DNA from: Alisma plantago-aquatica
Taxonomy: Eukaryota; Streptophyta; Magnoliopsida; Alismatales; Alismataceae
DNA: 64,000 bases
Reading direction: 5' to 3'
NCBI GenBank assembly: GCA_963693085.1
Contig: OY856411.1
Span: 66,259,001 to 66,323,000, forward strand
Of this stretch, positions 33,560-44,578 are shown one piece after another. The stretch's first letter is position 1. Each line of letters starts with the position of its first letter. Made by a program: the position numbers and the translations under genes. The notes under the pieces are model-generated. The model was not told the origin of the DNA. It saw only the letters and a list, made by a program, of their open reading frames with translations, and searched no databases.

Positions 33560-34623
33560 AAAAGTTGACCGGCCTAAATCGTGCGTCCAAAAAGAGTGGA
33601 TCAAAGTAGTCAGACTTTTAAAGAGATAACCCGACACTCAGGCCCCCGCAACGATAACGAGGTCCTATGTAGCAATCGGGGTCGAACACAGGGACAAGGT
33701 TGGTCGTGTTAAGAATGCAAAATCAACACTCCATACTCTGGCATAAATGAGGATTAAAAGGTGTTCCTAAAGGAATGGTATCTCGAAAATAAGAACAATA
33801 AAACAAAAGAAGTAAAAGAAACAAACTATAATAAGGTATATGGGAAAACTCGGGTTGGGGTTCACCAACAAAGGCATCTCTCCAACATGCATACTATCTC
33901 TCTCTCATGCATACTCATATCAAGATTACAAGCAACCATAAAACGTCTATTCCACTCTCTCTCTCGAGATGAGGATAGATCTAGGCCTAAAAGAAGCCTC
34001 TCTCTCGAGATGAAAACTAAAAAACCTCGCAGCAAAACATATGGTTTAAAGCATTTAGCATTCCAATACTCTCGTGTATTCATACTACTCCATGATATGA
34101 GATAAAAGTGATATTACTCTCTCGAGATATCAACAATCAAACATCACAAGATGGTAGCTAAGCATACAAGTGAAGCATTAAAATAGGTGCATGGAGATAA
34201 TCTTGATAAGAATATGTATATTCAAAAGAAAGAGACAATATACATGTTGAGAGTGCCTTAGTGGCTACTCCCAACCCAAGTTATGGTGTTTATCCACTCA
34301 TGCTTGTGGTTAACATGGAGGAACTACATAAAGATAGATCCATGAGATACCACGAAGAATGGAGGTGAGTACAGTGAGAGGAAAAGATAGATCTAGAGGA
34401 GAAGAAACATGATACTACAAACTACTTCTGGTTTTACCACGGGGATGTCTCCTTCTCTCGAAGAAGCGGCAGGTGTGGGCGGTCATCTTCTCTCTCCTCG
34501 ATTTTCACTCCAGAGATCCAAGACTGATGGATCGTCGGCAACGGGTCTGGGATGCGACAACACTTTGTGGTATCAGGATCATATCTCTCTGATCTGATCT
34601 CCTGACAAGACAGGTGGGGGCGC

Positions 34624-34631
34624 TATTTATA
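34624..34631 (-). promoter_or_regulatory. TATA box in 5' LTR of B
   Basis: The minus strand reads TATAAATA within CTATAAATAGCG, about 435 bases from the LTR start. The 3' LTR has the partly altered CTATAAACAG at the same place. Confidence 0.55.
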
Positions 34632-34647
34632 GGTGCATTCCACCGAC

Positions 34648-34950
34648 TTAAGACCATGGTCGCGGTCTTTCCTTTATTCCTCCTTGGTCGCGATCTTTCT
34701 TGACCGCGATCTTCGGTCGCAGTCCCTGAGAGGCCGCGGTCGCGATCCTTAGATTGACCACAGTCGTGATCTTAGGAAAAGCCACGATCATGGTTCTCCA
34801 GAGAGAGGTTGTGGTCGTGATCCTTGGAGAGATCGCGGTCGCGATTTTTGGAGAGAGAGACCACGATCACGATCTTTGGAGAGAGAGACTGCGGTCGCGA
34901 TCTCTGCTGAATAACCGCGGTCGCGATCTCTAAGATCACGGTCGCAGTTG
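34648..34950. repeat. GACCGCGGTCGCGATC word repeats in 5' LTR of B
   Basis: Quasi-tandem repeats equivalent to 19877-20148, with words such as GACCGCGGTCGCGATC and TTGGAGAGAG. The CG positions are better preserved here. Confidence 0.9.
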
Positions 34951-35064
34951 GGACAGACAAGGTTTTAGTCAAGAAGATGGACAAAATCTGTGCAAAGTTG
35001 ACTAAAGTTATTCTAAAAGTGGTGTAAAATATATACAGAAAATACGAAAAGTGCGGTGTTATCA

Positions 35065-35069
35065 GCGTG
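35065..35069. repeat. target-site duplication of element B, right copy
   Basis: GCGTG, identical to 18791-18795. Confidence 0.85.
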
Positions 35070-36470
35070 ATTCGTCCAAACCACAACTTTTGACCCCACT
35101 AAATATTGCCTAAATTTTTCAAATGTGAAAACCATGGCAATCTGTTCTTTTTCAGTGGTGGTTTAATAATGTTGTGCATCATTTAAAGTCTTAGATGCAT
35201 AGAAAATCACTGCGGGTTTGTTCTCAAAATGTTGCCCAAGAACAGCCCCTACAGCAAAATCCGATGCATCACACATAAGCTCAAAGGGCTTAGTCCAATC
35301 TGACGTTTGAAAAACCAGTGTTGTAATTAATTTTTCTTTAAGGACATTGAGGGAATGCATGCATTTATCATTGAAATCAAACACTGCATCCTTCTCAAGT
35401 AATTTAGACAATGATTTAGTGAATTTTGAAAAATCTTTGATAAAACGGCGATAGAAACCCGCATGACCAGGAAAACTCCTCACTCCTTTCACTGAGTTTG
35501 GTGGAGGTAATTTGGAAATAACCTCAATCTTTACTGGATCTGCCTCCAGTCCTTTGCCAGACACCTTGTGTCCAAGCACGATTCCTTCACTAACCATCAT
35601 ATGACACTTTTCCCAATTTAGGACTAGATTCATGTCCTCACATCTTTGTAACACTTTATCCAAGTTATACAGACACTCATCAAACGACGCACCGTAGATG
35701 GAAAAGTCGTCCATAAAAATCTCTAAGCAGTGCTCTACCATATCCAAAAATATAGCAAGCATACAGCGTTGAAAGGTGGCTGGTGCATTGCACAACCCAA
35801 ACAGCATGCGGCGATATGCAAAAGTCCCATAAGGACAAGTGAAGGTAGACTTCTCTTGATCCTTAGGGTCTATAGAAATCTGATTATAGCCGGAATAACC
35901 ATCCAAAAAGCAAAAATGAGATCGGACAGCCAGCCGCTCTAAAATCTGATCAATAAATGGGAGAGGAAAATGATCATTTAAAGTTGCAGAATTCAAGCAG
36001 CGGTAGTCAATGCAAACTCACCACCCGGTTACCAATCGGGTGGTGACAGGTTCATTCATAAGATTATGAGTCACTGTGATTCCCCCCTTTTTAGGGACTA
36101 CCTGTGTTGAACTTACCCACGTCGAGACTGAAATGGCATAGATGATGCCCGCAGAAAGGAGCTTGATCACCTCCTTCTTGACAACCTCCATCATGCTCGG
36201 GTTGAGTCGATGTTGCAGCTGAATCACGGGTTTTGCTCCTTCCTCAAGATGGATCTTATGTTGGCAGAGAGTAGGGGAGATCCCCTTTATGTCAGAAATG
36301 AACCACCCGAAAGTACCATAGTGGTTTTTCAGCACGATCATCAACTGTTCTTCTTCATCGACACTCAGATATGCTGAGATAATCACCAGTAGCTTTTCAT
36401 CATCCGCTAAGAAGGCATACTTCAAGTGAGGGGGCAGTGGCTTTAGTTCTAATTCATGTGGACAGATCAA
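35070..36470 (-). pseudogene. reverse transcriptase and first part of RNase H of element A
   Basis: Minus strand. 36470-36018 has KKEVIKLLSAGIIYAIS and VVPKKGGITV; a stop lies between it and 35996-35163, which has DHFPLPFIDQILERLA, FGLCNAPATFQRCMLAIF, IFMDDFSIYG (MDD at 35706-35714), GVRSFPGHAGFYRRFIKDFS and FELMCDASDFAVGAVLGQH (RNase H start). After a stop at 35160 the frame runs to the insertion point of B as VVVWTNHA, and the remainder of RNase H is at 18795 and below. Confidence 0.93.
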
Positions 36471-37280
36471 TGAGGATTGAAGTTGTGGTGGCAGCGATCC
36501 AAGATCCTCATAGTGCTTGGCGTAATATCAAGGGAGCACTTGAAGCATCTTTACACATTCTTGTAAAGACGTGCTTCTCATCCAATCATCCATGATGTTG
36601 AATAGGCAAGCTTCAAGGGGAGATTTCGGATATGAATCAAGCATAGAAACTGCTATTACATCATCCTCAGTAGATAGAGGAATTTCCTCCTCTTCATCAT
36701 TTGGGTAACCCACCACTTTACAAAGAGATACAACTTTTGTTTGTTCCATGATATCCACGGCCAGTGTTCCCTTGTCCACTTTAGTCCTAATGTGAGCCAT
36801 ATCCAGAAATGGTTTCCCTAAACAAAGGAAAATATTTTGATCATATTTCTTCACTTTGTGACATTGCTCCTTCACCTATGATTGCTTTGCATTTGGTGGC
36901 ATGAACATCTCAAATTTGTCGTCTGCTATTCCCAATGTCAAACGGCCTTTGCCCATTTCTAGTATCATATCAGCAGTAGCCTGGAAGGGTCTTCCTATGA
37001 GTATCTCATTCCCTTGCTCATCTTGCATCTCCATGACCACAAAATCAGCTGGAAATACAAATATGTCAACTTTTACCAAAACATCCTCACAAATACCATA
37101 TGGTCATACCATCAAATTATCAACAAGTTGAATCGTCATGTTGCTCTGTCTAGATTCCTTAAGACCCAGTTTCTTGAATGTAGATAGGGGCATCAGGTTT
37201 ATACTTGCCCCGGAATCGCACAATGCTTCACCAATTTTTACCTTACCAATGTAACATGAAATATTGAAGCAGCCCAGATC
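36471..37280 (-). pseudogene. aspartic protease region of element A
   Basis: Minus strand. GEALCDSGASINLMPLSTF near 37220-37170 is the protease active site with intact DSGA. After a stop, 37079-36876 has VDIFVFPADFVVMEM and EILIGRPFQATADMI. A stop and the segment 36875-36528 (FLCLGKPFLDMAHI) lead to the linker before RT. Confidence 0.85.
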
Positions 37281-39000
37281 TTATCATTTTGGTGGCAATG
37301 TGCCCAAAATGAAGGCGCTAACTTGCTCTTTAAGAACTACCACCTCAGTATTAGGAATCTTCCTCTTCTTGGTAATTATATCCTTCAAAAACTTACCATA
37401 AGAGGGTATCTGCTCAATAGCTTCTAACAAAGGAATGTTAACCGAAAGTTTCCTAAAACTGTCTAGGAACTTTTCAAACTGTACATCCACTTTCTTTGCC
37501 TTTAGACTATTTGGATAAGGAATTGGAACAGTATGTGCCCTTTGATGTGGTGGCACATATGGCATCCTCTTTCTTTTCTCTTCCTCAACAATGGGCTCTT
37601 TTATGGCCTTCTCTGTAGCATCCTCCACTATCTCTATGACTGTGACATCCTCTGTGGCCTCACCTATGGCTTATGGCCAGGGTGTGCTTGGTTCATCAGC
37701 CTTAGAGTTCAAAGTTTTCTTTCCACTCCTCAACAGGATTTCTTTGGCTTGTTTATTTCCCCTTGGAACATTTGTATTTCCTAAAAAACCTTGTTGCGTT
37801 GGTTTCTTTAAACTTGTAATCTTTGCTGCCATCTGTGCTAAAGATGTTTCAAGTGTCATCATTTGGGCCCCATGACTTTGTAGAGTTTTCCCAAACTGGT
37901 TCATAAACTCTCCTTGTTGCTTAATTTGTTGGCCAAAGGTGTTCATTAGCTCTTGATTCTGCTTTATCACCTGATTTATCAACTCATTGCTCTTTTCCAC
38001 TACCGTGGGCTATGGCTTGGCATCTGGATCTTGAAGAAAATTGTTTGGATCCTTCCATGAGAATTTCTTGTCTTTCCTCCAAGAGTAATCATTATTTCTG
38101 TACCCTTGTTGTTAACAAATGTATTTAACCGGTGCTTCTTCATCTGATTCCTCCTCTTGTGCAAGTAGCCTTTTCACAATTAAGTCCATCTTGCCATTGA
38201 GTTCATTGATGGCTTTAGCATCTCCTGCAACTTTGACTTGTTCCGGTGCATCTCTATCACCCTAGGACTGCTTTTTGGCCATGTTCTTCAAAATTTCCCA
38301 ACACCTTGTATCTGTGTTGTTCAACAAAAAACCCAAGCCCGCTGAATCCAGGTTGCTTCTATCATGCTCAGAAAGAGTAAAATAGAAAATCTTGACCTAC
38401 TTTTCCTTGTCCAGCCCATGATGTGGGCACCTCCTCAGCATTATCTGGAAGCGCTCCCAAGTCTCAGAATATGTTTCACCGGCTTTCTGGCTAAAGTTGT
38501 GGATTTTTTCTTACGAGATCATTCATCTTCTCAGGCGGGAAGAATCTCTCGAAGAACACTTCAACCATGTGATCCCATGATTCCACATACTCGTCGTCCA
38601 AATTATGCATCCATTCTCGTGCAAACTGGGAAATAATTTCAAGTAGAGCACCTCCTGTGGAAACCTGTCGATCTTTACCATATCACAGTTCTCTACGAAC
38701 TGGCTTATGTGGGTCATCAGATCTTCATTTTTTAGCCTGTGGAATGCATTACACTTAACCAAATTAACTAGACCTGGGTCAATTTTGTAGTTAGGAATAT
38801 TGATGGCCTGCTTCTTAATTGGCCCCTTAGATACGAAAGAGGAAGATGCCTTGATTTTCTCCCAAATCGTCTGTTCCTTAGCCATTGCATTAGGTTCTTG
38901 TTCAAGTTCCTCAGGTGGTGGATTTGTAAAATCAACTCCTTCACCCACTGGCAGAACTTCCAGTAATTCTGCATTGTCAGTACTACACATTTTTACCATT
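37281..39000 (-). pseudogene. gag of element A
   Basis: Minus strand. Start ATG at 38997-38999, then PPPEELEQEPNAMA, IWEKIKASSSF, INIPNYKIDPGLVNLVK and HISQFVENCDMVKID. A frame change near 38620 leads to the capsid part with ETWERFQIMLRRCPHHG. 38000-37671 has HGAQMMTLETSLAQMAAK and ILLRSGKKTL, the usual Athila gag end. 37628-37284 is the gag-protease linker (YPNSLKAKKVDVQFEKFL, YGKFLKDIITKKRKI). No clear zinc knuckle was seen. F carries a homologous gag at 59945. Confidence 0.87.
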
Positions 39001-39152
39001 AACTAGTACCTAAAACCAAATGGAGACTAATTCAGAACAGTGCTTGAAATAATTAAGTGGTTAAAAAGATATCCAATTATGCTCAAAATGAAATTACAGT
39101 ATGAAGTGGCCTAGAGTGATCGCTTTCCGCCCTCGTAGTGCCAAAAATTTGT

Positions 39153-39170
39153 TCCCCGACAACGGTGCTA
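39153..39170 (-). other. decayed primer binding site of element A
   Basis: The minus strand reads TAGCACCGTTGTCGGGGA, three mismatches to TGGCGCCGTTGCCGGGGA of element B. Two of these look like G-to-A and one like C-to-T on this strand, all transitions. It is six bases inside the LTR. Confidence 0.8.
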
Positions 39171-39176
39171 AAAACT

Positions 39177-40793
39177 TGACACGACTTTACCGGGTGTATA
39201 ACGCAAGTGCACACGTCAATGTAATATAGGCCTTTGTGAGGCCCGAGTCGAACACAGGGAATGTTTTTCGGTAGACTACTACTAACTACTTGCAATCAGC
39301 TAGACCAATTAAAATGGTTTGAGAATTGATTGAAAAAGAAAAGAAAAATAAAACAAAACAAAACAATCGATTAAATGGTTGGTTTAATCAATTAAAAAAT
39401 AGAATCTTTAGGATTGCAGTTTCATCACAGGTTCTCACTGTACTAATTCTTACATGGTTATCTTAATTCATCTCTCATTCCGGGTAGTGGCCTATAGTCA
39501 GAATTGTTCGCTTTCACGATACAATTCACTACCTAAATCTAGGTCGGTTCCACGGTAGTAGTAACCTATACCCTAAACTAGGTGCATGAAGACCAAACTC
39601 TGGGGTTCCACCATTAGCTGTACATCGCCTTGTTCAAAGGATTTATTAGTTAATGTGATTTTCATCTCTTTTCAACCGTTAATTCTTCTTTCAAAGTAAT
39701 TAAAGGTATTAGATTATCATTAGGGTGATCAATCATAATGATATAATGGAGAAAATGGCATCATACCAAGGATTTGAGAGACAATTTATAATAAACTATG
39801 TAAAAAGTATCATACAACGATTACCCGGGCTACTCCTGGTCCTAAAGATAGATGGGATTAGCCCTGCATGTTCATCTCAATAAAAAACATGATGAGAGAA
39901 AGGGAAAACATGGAGAAAACGTGAATAGATGTGATGTAAACCCTTGAACAGAGGAGATTCGAGCATTCCTCGGCATAGGATGAGCATTCTACAACCTTCC
40001 GACAGTGGGAAACTCCTTCCACGGCTCTCAGAATGATTGGGGCATGGCTCTAGGCTCCGTTCTTCTCTCCTTCCTTCCTCGTGACTAGTGCAATGGCTAA
40101 TGGCGTGCTCCTCCCTTAGGGCTGCAGTTTTTAGGTATAAGAACCACTTAAGGCTGCCAAAACATCACAGCCGTTCGATCTGGATCGATCTGAGTGTTTT
40201 CCTATTCTGACGGCATCGATACCATCAACACGGGCCGATGGTATCGACCTAGATGAGGCACTGATGCTTGCACAATTCTTGGGGTTCTTTCTGATGTTGC
40301 CTCGATACCATCGACACATTGTCGATGGTATCGACACCTTAGGCATCGCTTTTCTGTGGAATCTGACGTTGAAGCTGATTCTTCTCAGGTGAAGTCGATA
40401 GGATCGACTTCGTGTTCGATGGTATCAACTTGTGGTAATCTGGCTCATGTGGCACACTACTGTTCGATACCATCGACAGTCCCGTCGATGGTATCGACTT
40501 CTGGGTGCTCTGCTCCGCAATGCATTGTGACCAGGTCGATGGTATCGACCACCCGTCAATGGTATCGACGTATTCAGATATCCAAATTGCCTGTAAGGAA
40601 GAGAAGAACACCAATCAAATCAAACAAATATGATCTTTTATACAGAATACAATGAAACAAGGTAAAATTGATTCATAATGAGATTATAGACTAAAGGAAG
40701 TGAATCACGCAATACTAACCACAATTATGACTAATAAATGCATAAAATGCATGTAAAACTAGCCTATAAAAGTGACTCAAAACCCCTGCATCA
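39177..40793 (-). repeat. 5' LTR of element A (1617 bp), intact
   Basis: Plus-strand ends TGACACGAC and CTGCATCA. It aligns with the split 3' LTR at 8003-13248 and shows where S inserted. A possible TATA (minus-strand TATAAAA) lies near 40637-40642. TSD ATATC follows at 40794-40798. Confidence 0.93.
40205..40570. repeat. GTCGATGGTATCGAC dyad cluster in 5' LTR of A
   Basis: Same words as in the other LTR and at 16615-17095, with inverted pairs such as 40302-40336 (complement word, six-base gap, word). Confidence 0.9.
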
Positions 40794-40798
40794 ATATC
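40794..40798. repeat. target-site duplication of element A, right copy
   Basis: ATATC, matching 7998-8002. Confidence 0.8.
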
Positions 40799-41215
40799 CT
40801 ACAAAAGCTTGAGAAATTAGAGGGTACTAAGAACTTAGTCAATACCTTAGTTGACTTTCTTCTTTTCCCAGGTGCAAAGTTGCGTAACAACTTTGACATG
40901 TGGAAGTTTCATAAATACTCTCAGAAAGGAAACCAACTCACTCACATCAAATAGCACTTATCTGGATAGGTAGAGGTACAAGATGATGACAAGATCATAA
41001 TTAGATGTTTTTCTTGAACATTGTTAAGGCCTACCTCGGCATGGTACAACAATCAAGATTTGACGACACTCACTACATGTAAGAAATTGGCTAAGAAATC
41101 CATTGATTAGTATGTTTGGAATCTTGATCAGTCCCTAATAAAGAATATATAGAGGAAATTCAATAGTATACTAATTAAGGCTTCTTAGAGTTTTAGGAAT
41201 ATGGTGGGAACTGGT
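40799..41215 (+). pseudogene. gypsy-type gag remnant, capsid part (element C)
   Basis: Pieces read LQKLEKLEGTKNLVNTLVDF, LFPGAKLRNNFDMWKFHKYS, NQLTHIK, then in the next frame DDDKIIIRCFS, TSAWYNNQD and KKLAKKSIDQYVWNLDQS. This is the capsid pattern of Tat/Ogre-like plant gypsy gag proteins (FKMPKF.KY.G, HL..Y, F...L.G.A..WY, F..QY..N.D). Several stops are present. It continues the half that ends at 7997. Confidence 0.6.
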
Positions 41216-41644
41216 AGTATAGTAAGAATTTAATCCAATGGACATGGGGGCACTCAATAAGGTGATAAGGAAAGCCTCTCCTGCACTTAATTTACATTTT
41301 TCCCTACAATGACATAACATGTTCTTTGATCAATTTGAGTAAGAGTCTAGAATGAAAATTCTATTAGAAAGGGTGTATCGTGATATATGCCTCACCTTTC
41401 CGTCTCCACCCTTGTTTAAAATGCCAAAAAAGAAAAAAAAATTGGAACAAAGATCAAGAAAGCTAACTTAACGGTGAGAGCAGTGTTGAATCCATCTGAT
41501 CGAAACAATGACAGAGAGAACCACTGATCCATTCAATAAGATCCATCTTAAACTTATCATCCCCAAGTCAACCGTGTTTTACTATCTCCACAAAAAAAGC
41601 AAGACCAGTGGTTCCAACCAGTACCAAATATTTGCAACAGTTAT
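41216..41644. other. unassigned DNA after the C gag remnant
   Basis: No convincing coding frame or repeat. It may be decayed element C. Confidence 0.35.
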
Positions 41645-44559
41645 TGTAACACATTTTAGCATCCCCTAGTTAATAAAGGACCTTAGAATTGGGAGCCATT
41701 ACCTAAAATTACCCAGATTTAGATTTAGCAAGTGAAAAATAATAGCAAATAATTTCCACTATTTCAAAAATATTGTTTACAAGATACATTACAATGCTCC
41801 TCTAAGGATTTATATGAATTTCTAACATTGGACTAATACATATGAGAAGAGGTATCTAACTAATCCTCCTTTACATACCTATAATGTCTTTAGTTGATTT
41901 CATCTAATTCATCATGTCTTCATATCTTCATATATTGTAGTTACCTAAATCACTGAAAAACAAAATGTGGATCAGTATATTGCTATATAGTGTATGTGGT
42001 GTGCCTGAAAATGTGTGCACATAAAATAAAAACCTATAATCAATCAATGACTTGGAAATACAAACTAGCATTTACTTTACATATTCTAACCCTTGCTTGA
42101 TATGCTACCTTGGGCGTAATCAATGTCCCTTCCAGGGCCCATGTGCATCACCACTCGATATGTGTCATCCTAGGGTTTAGAATATGATGTCTTACTTTAT
42201 GTGATACTCATAGTTTTATTATAAATTTAACAAAATGTATCTGCATCCATTGGTTTATTTCGAAAATCCTTGAGAAATCTGCAACAAAAACTGACAGTCG
42301 ATAATGCGACTATTCATAATTGTAACCATGTAACTTAATGTAGACCATGCATAAAAGACAATCATACTTTAAGGACTTTAACCATATCATCCAATCAATC
42401 AAACATGGTTGGATTCAAGTAACCAACGATTAATTTACATGTATGTATATCCTAAAGTGTTGCCATCATATTACTCATATTTAACCCTACTCGAATCCTT
42501 ATTTATGATTTAGGGTCGTATTGGGTTTGGATGAGGAATAAGGGTACAAACCCTAATTCCATTTCACCCTCATTCTTTAGAGTTGTAAATTCATATTAGA
42601 TTTAGGTGAAATCATAATTATCATATCTATCATATCTATCCTATTCTTTCATTATGAACACCTAGATCTTATTATGTGCATTAATATTATAGCAAGTTAT
42701 GATTTTTTAGTTTTAAAACCTTAAATCATCATATTTCTGCATCAAATCCTTGAATTTTTTAACATTATTATCAAAATTATATGAAGGACTTAGATTCTCA
42801 TCAGACATAACAATATCATTTTATATCTCAAAGTAAACTTTTTTAGTATACTCAACATGTTAATTGTTAGATCTAGTCCTTCCATGTATATAATCATCAC
42901 TTAATTATGTATTAGCCCAAATTTTGGAATTATGATCACATTTAGGTCGTGATACTATTGAATTTGGATTCTACTCATTCTCCCAAGCATTTTGGTATAT
43001 ATTTTTGCCATATTTGGGTAACCCTAGCAATTTCTATGAATTAAACAAAATAAGGATCTATATCTCAAACATGGAGTGTTGTCGCAGCCTCTTCCATGGA
43101 GACTCAAAAGGAAAGGGATGAGGGGAAAGTACTTTTATAAGATCTAAGACTACTATGTCATTGTGGCAAGCAACATGTTACGAGATACAATGAGACCATC
43201 ATGGACGAGGAAGAGCATTGCCATGATGAAGGGAGAGAGATTTGCTACCACACTACTATGGAAGGATGTACATCAAGCAAGGAGCGGACTGGGGTAGTCC
43301 ATCTTCTCTTCGTATCACTTCTTGTATAGCACAAGGGTTGGATATCCATGTTTCTAGTTTCCATAATGTTTCCTTATGCAATTGGCAAGGCATCAAGTTA
43401 GGGAAGTAATAACTATATTCCTTCCTCATGTGCTTATAATAAAATTCTCATATCTTTTACTTTATAGACCCAAAATTCACATAAAGGGAACCACCCATCG
43501 TGCCATTATTTTGGAAAAACTTTATTGATATTGTTACCTTCCATTTGGAAAAGGAAAACTCCTTCACTATTCCATTGTATAACTGAAACTTGGTTTTGTA
43601 GGAAAATTTACATAATTACCAGCTAAATTATCTTTGCCACAACATATCTTAGAACTTATTGGATTTTCTTCCATAATCCTATATTTGGATTATCTATCTC
43701 ATTAATTATCTTGAGTATTTTTCATAAGCACGAAAATACTCATTTATCTATTTGGTATTCCAGGGACCCCTTTGTAAACCTTGGTTGTGGAAATTATGTA
43801 ATTCATCTCTCTCTCCTCTTTACTACACTTATGGATGCTTATCCTAGAATCTCATATTGAGCCAATTTTCATAACAAAGCAATGTTTCTGGATACCCTTT
43901 TCTCTTTCTTCAAATAAGGGAAACAACAATTAATTATCACAAGTAAGTACCTCTTCCTTATCGATTTTCCATAGGCTATTAGAAGCTTCCTTTCGCTATG
44001 AAACTTGGAGGGAAAGTCAATTATATCTTTCTAAACTTATATCTGTTTTTTAGATTTATTGGAATAACATCATAGGAGAAACTTCCCCTATATGTATTCT
44101 CTTATATTTATCAGTTACATCATATGGAAAGTCTTGTTTACCTCAAATTCTACAATTATCTTAGTTTTCTCATTATCTTAACATGTTCCAAAAACCAGAG
44201 AGAATTATCCATATTTGATGCCTCAAACTTGTGTAGCAAGATATGACTAGCTAATTGCTTCGATTAATTATCTAGATTAAAATGTATCTTAAAATATTTT
44301 GGAAACTCACAATAACTCAAATTTTAATTATCTAATAAACCATAAAACCATTATCCATCATTTATGCATGAAAAAAATTATTTCTTAAATTGTGCGACAA
44401 GGAACTTTTTACAAATAAAATAATCTCATGGGCCTCACTTGGGCCATGGGTTGGACCCATGCCAAAAAGTGGATATCTTTATTATAATTAGGGAATTTTG
44501 CAATCAAATCAAGTGTTATATGTATATAATTCAAATTCACCAAATTTGAGGATATTACA
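41645..44559 (-). repeat. Tekay-like gypsy LTR G (about 2.9 kb)
   Basis: On the minus strand it would start TGTAATATCC at 44559 and end GTGTTACA at 41645, giving TGTAA/TTACA ends like those of LTR S. A purine-rich tract next to 44559 and a short coding tail (LLRRGECNIL near 44560-44600) suggest it is a 3' LTR with the internal region to the right. Flanking five-base words (GTTAT, TTCAC) differ, so it is not a simple solo LTR. No protein is encoded within; it is AT-rich. Confidence 0.5.
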
Positions 44560-44560
44560 T

Positions 44561-44578
44561 TCACCCCTCCTTAAGAGG
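44561..44578 (-). other. PPT-like purine tract beside LTR G
   Basis: The minus strand reads CCTCTTAAGGAGGGGTGA immediately before TGTAATATCC, the arrangement seen at the 3' end of Tekay/Del elements. Confidence 0.5.

Larger units (their letters stand above)
18796..35064 (-). mobile_element. large Athila-type Ty3/gypsy element B (16.3 kb)
   Basis: Bounded by LTRs at 18796-20275 and 33566-35064 and a GCGTG duplication, inserted in RNase H of element A. Order on the minus strand: LTR, PBS for tRNA-Asp, gag with zinc knuckle, protease, RT, RNase H, integrase, spacer, a very long post-pol region with two Ulp1-like modules, PPT-like copy, spacer, PPT, LTR. It is longer than usual because of the roughly 4.75-kb post-pol frame and spacers. 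Stops and frame changes throughout indicate an inactive copy. Confidence 0.93.
33566..35064 (-). repeat. 5' LTR of element B (1499 bp)
   Basis: Plus-strand ends TGACCGGCC and GTTATCA; on the minus strand TGATAAC...GGTCA. It is the promoter-side LTR. It keeps more CG in its repeats than the 3' LTR copy. Next to it is the TSD GCGTG at 35065-35069. Confidence 0.93.
8003..40793 (-). mobile_element. Athila-type Ty3/gypsy element A, with two nested insertions
   Basis: Read right to left: 5' LTR (39177-40793), tRNA-Asp-type PBS, gag, protease, RT, RNase H, integrase, spacer, post-pol ORF1-like region, PPT and 3' LTR (8003-13248). Removing the nested LTR S and element B with one copy of each target duplication leaves about 12.9 kb, in the usual Athila range. 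It inserted into gag of element C. All coding parts carry stops or frame changes, so A is non-autonomous. F at the right edge is a relative in opposite orientation. Confidence 0.9.

Noticed and set aside
41645..44559. Reading G as a solo LTR
   Set aside because: The five-base flanks differ (GTTAT and TTCAC) and a PPT-like tract plus coding tail adjoin its right end, so a 3' LTR of a minus-strand element fits better.
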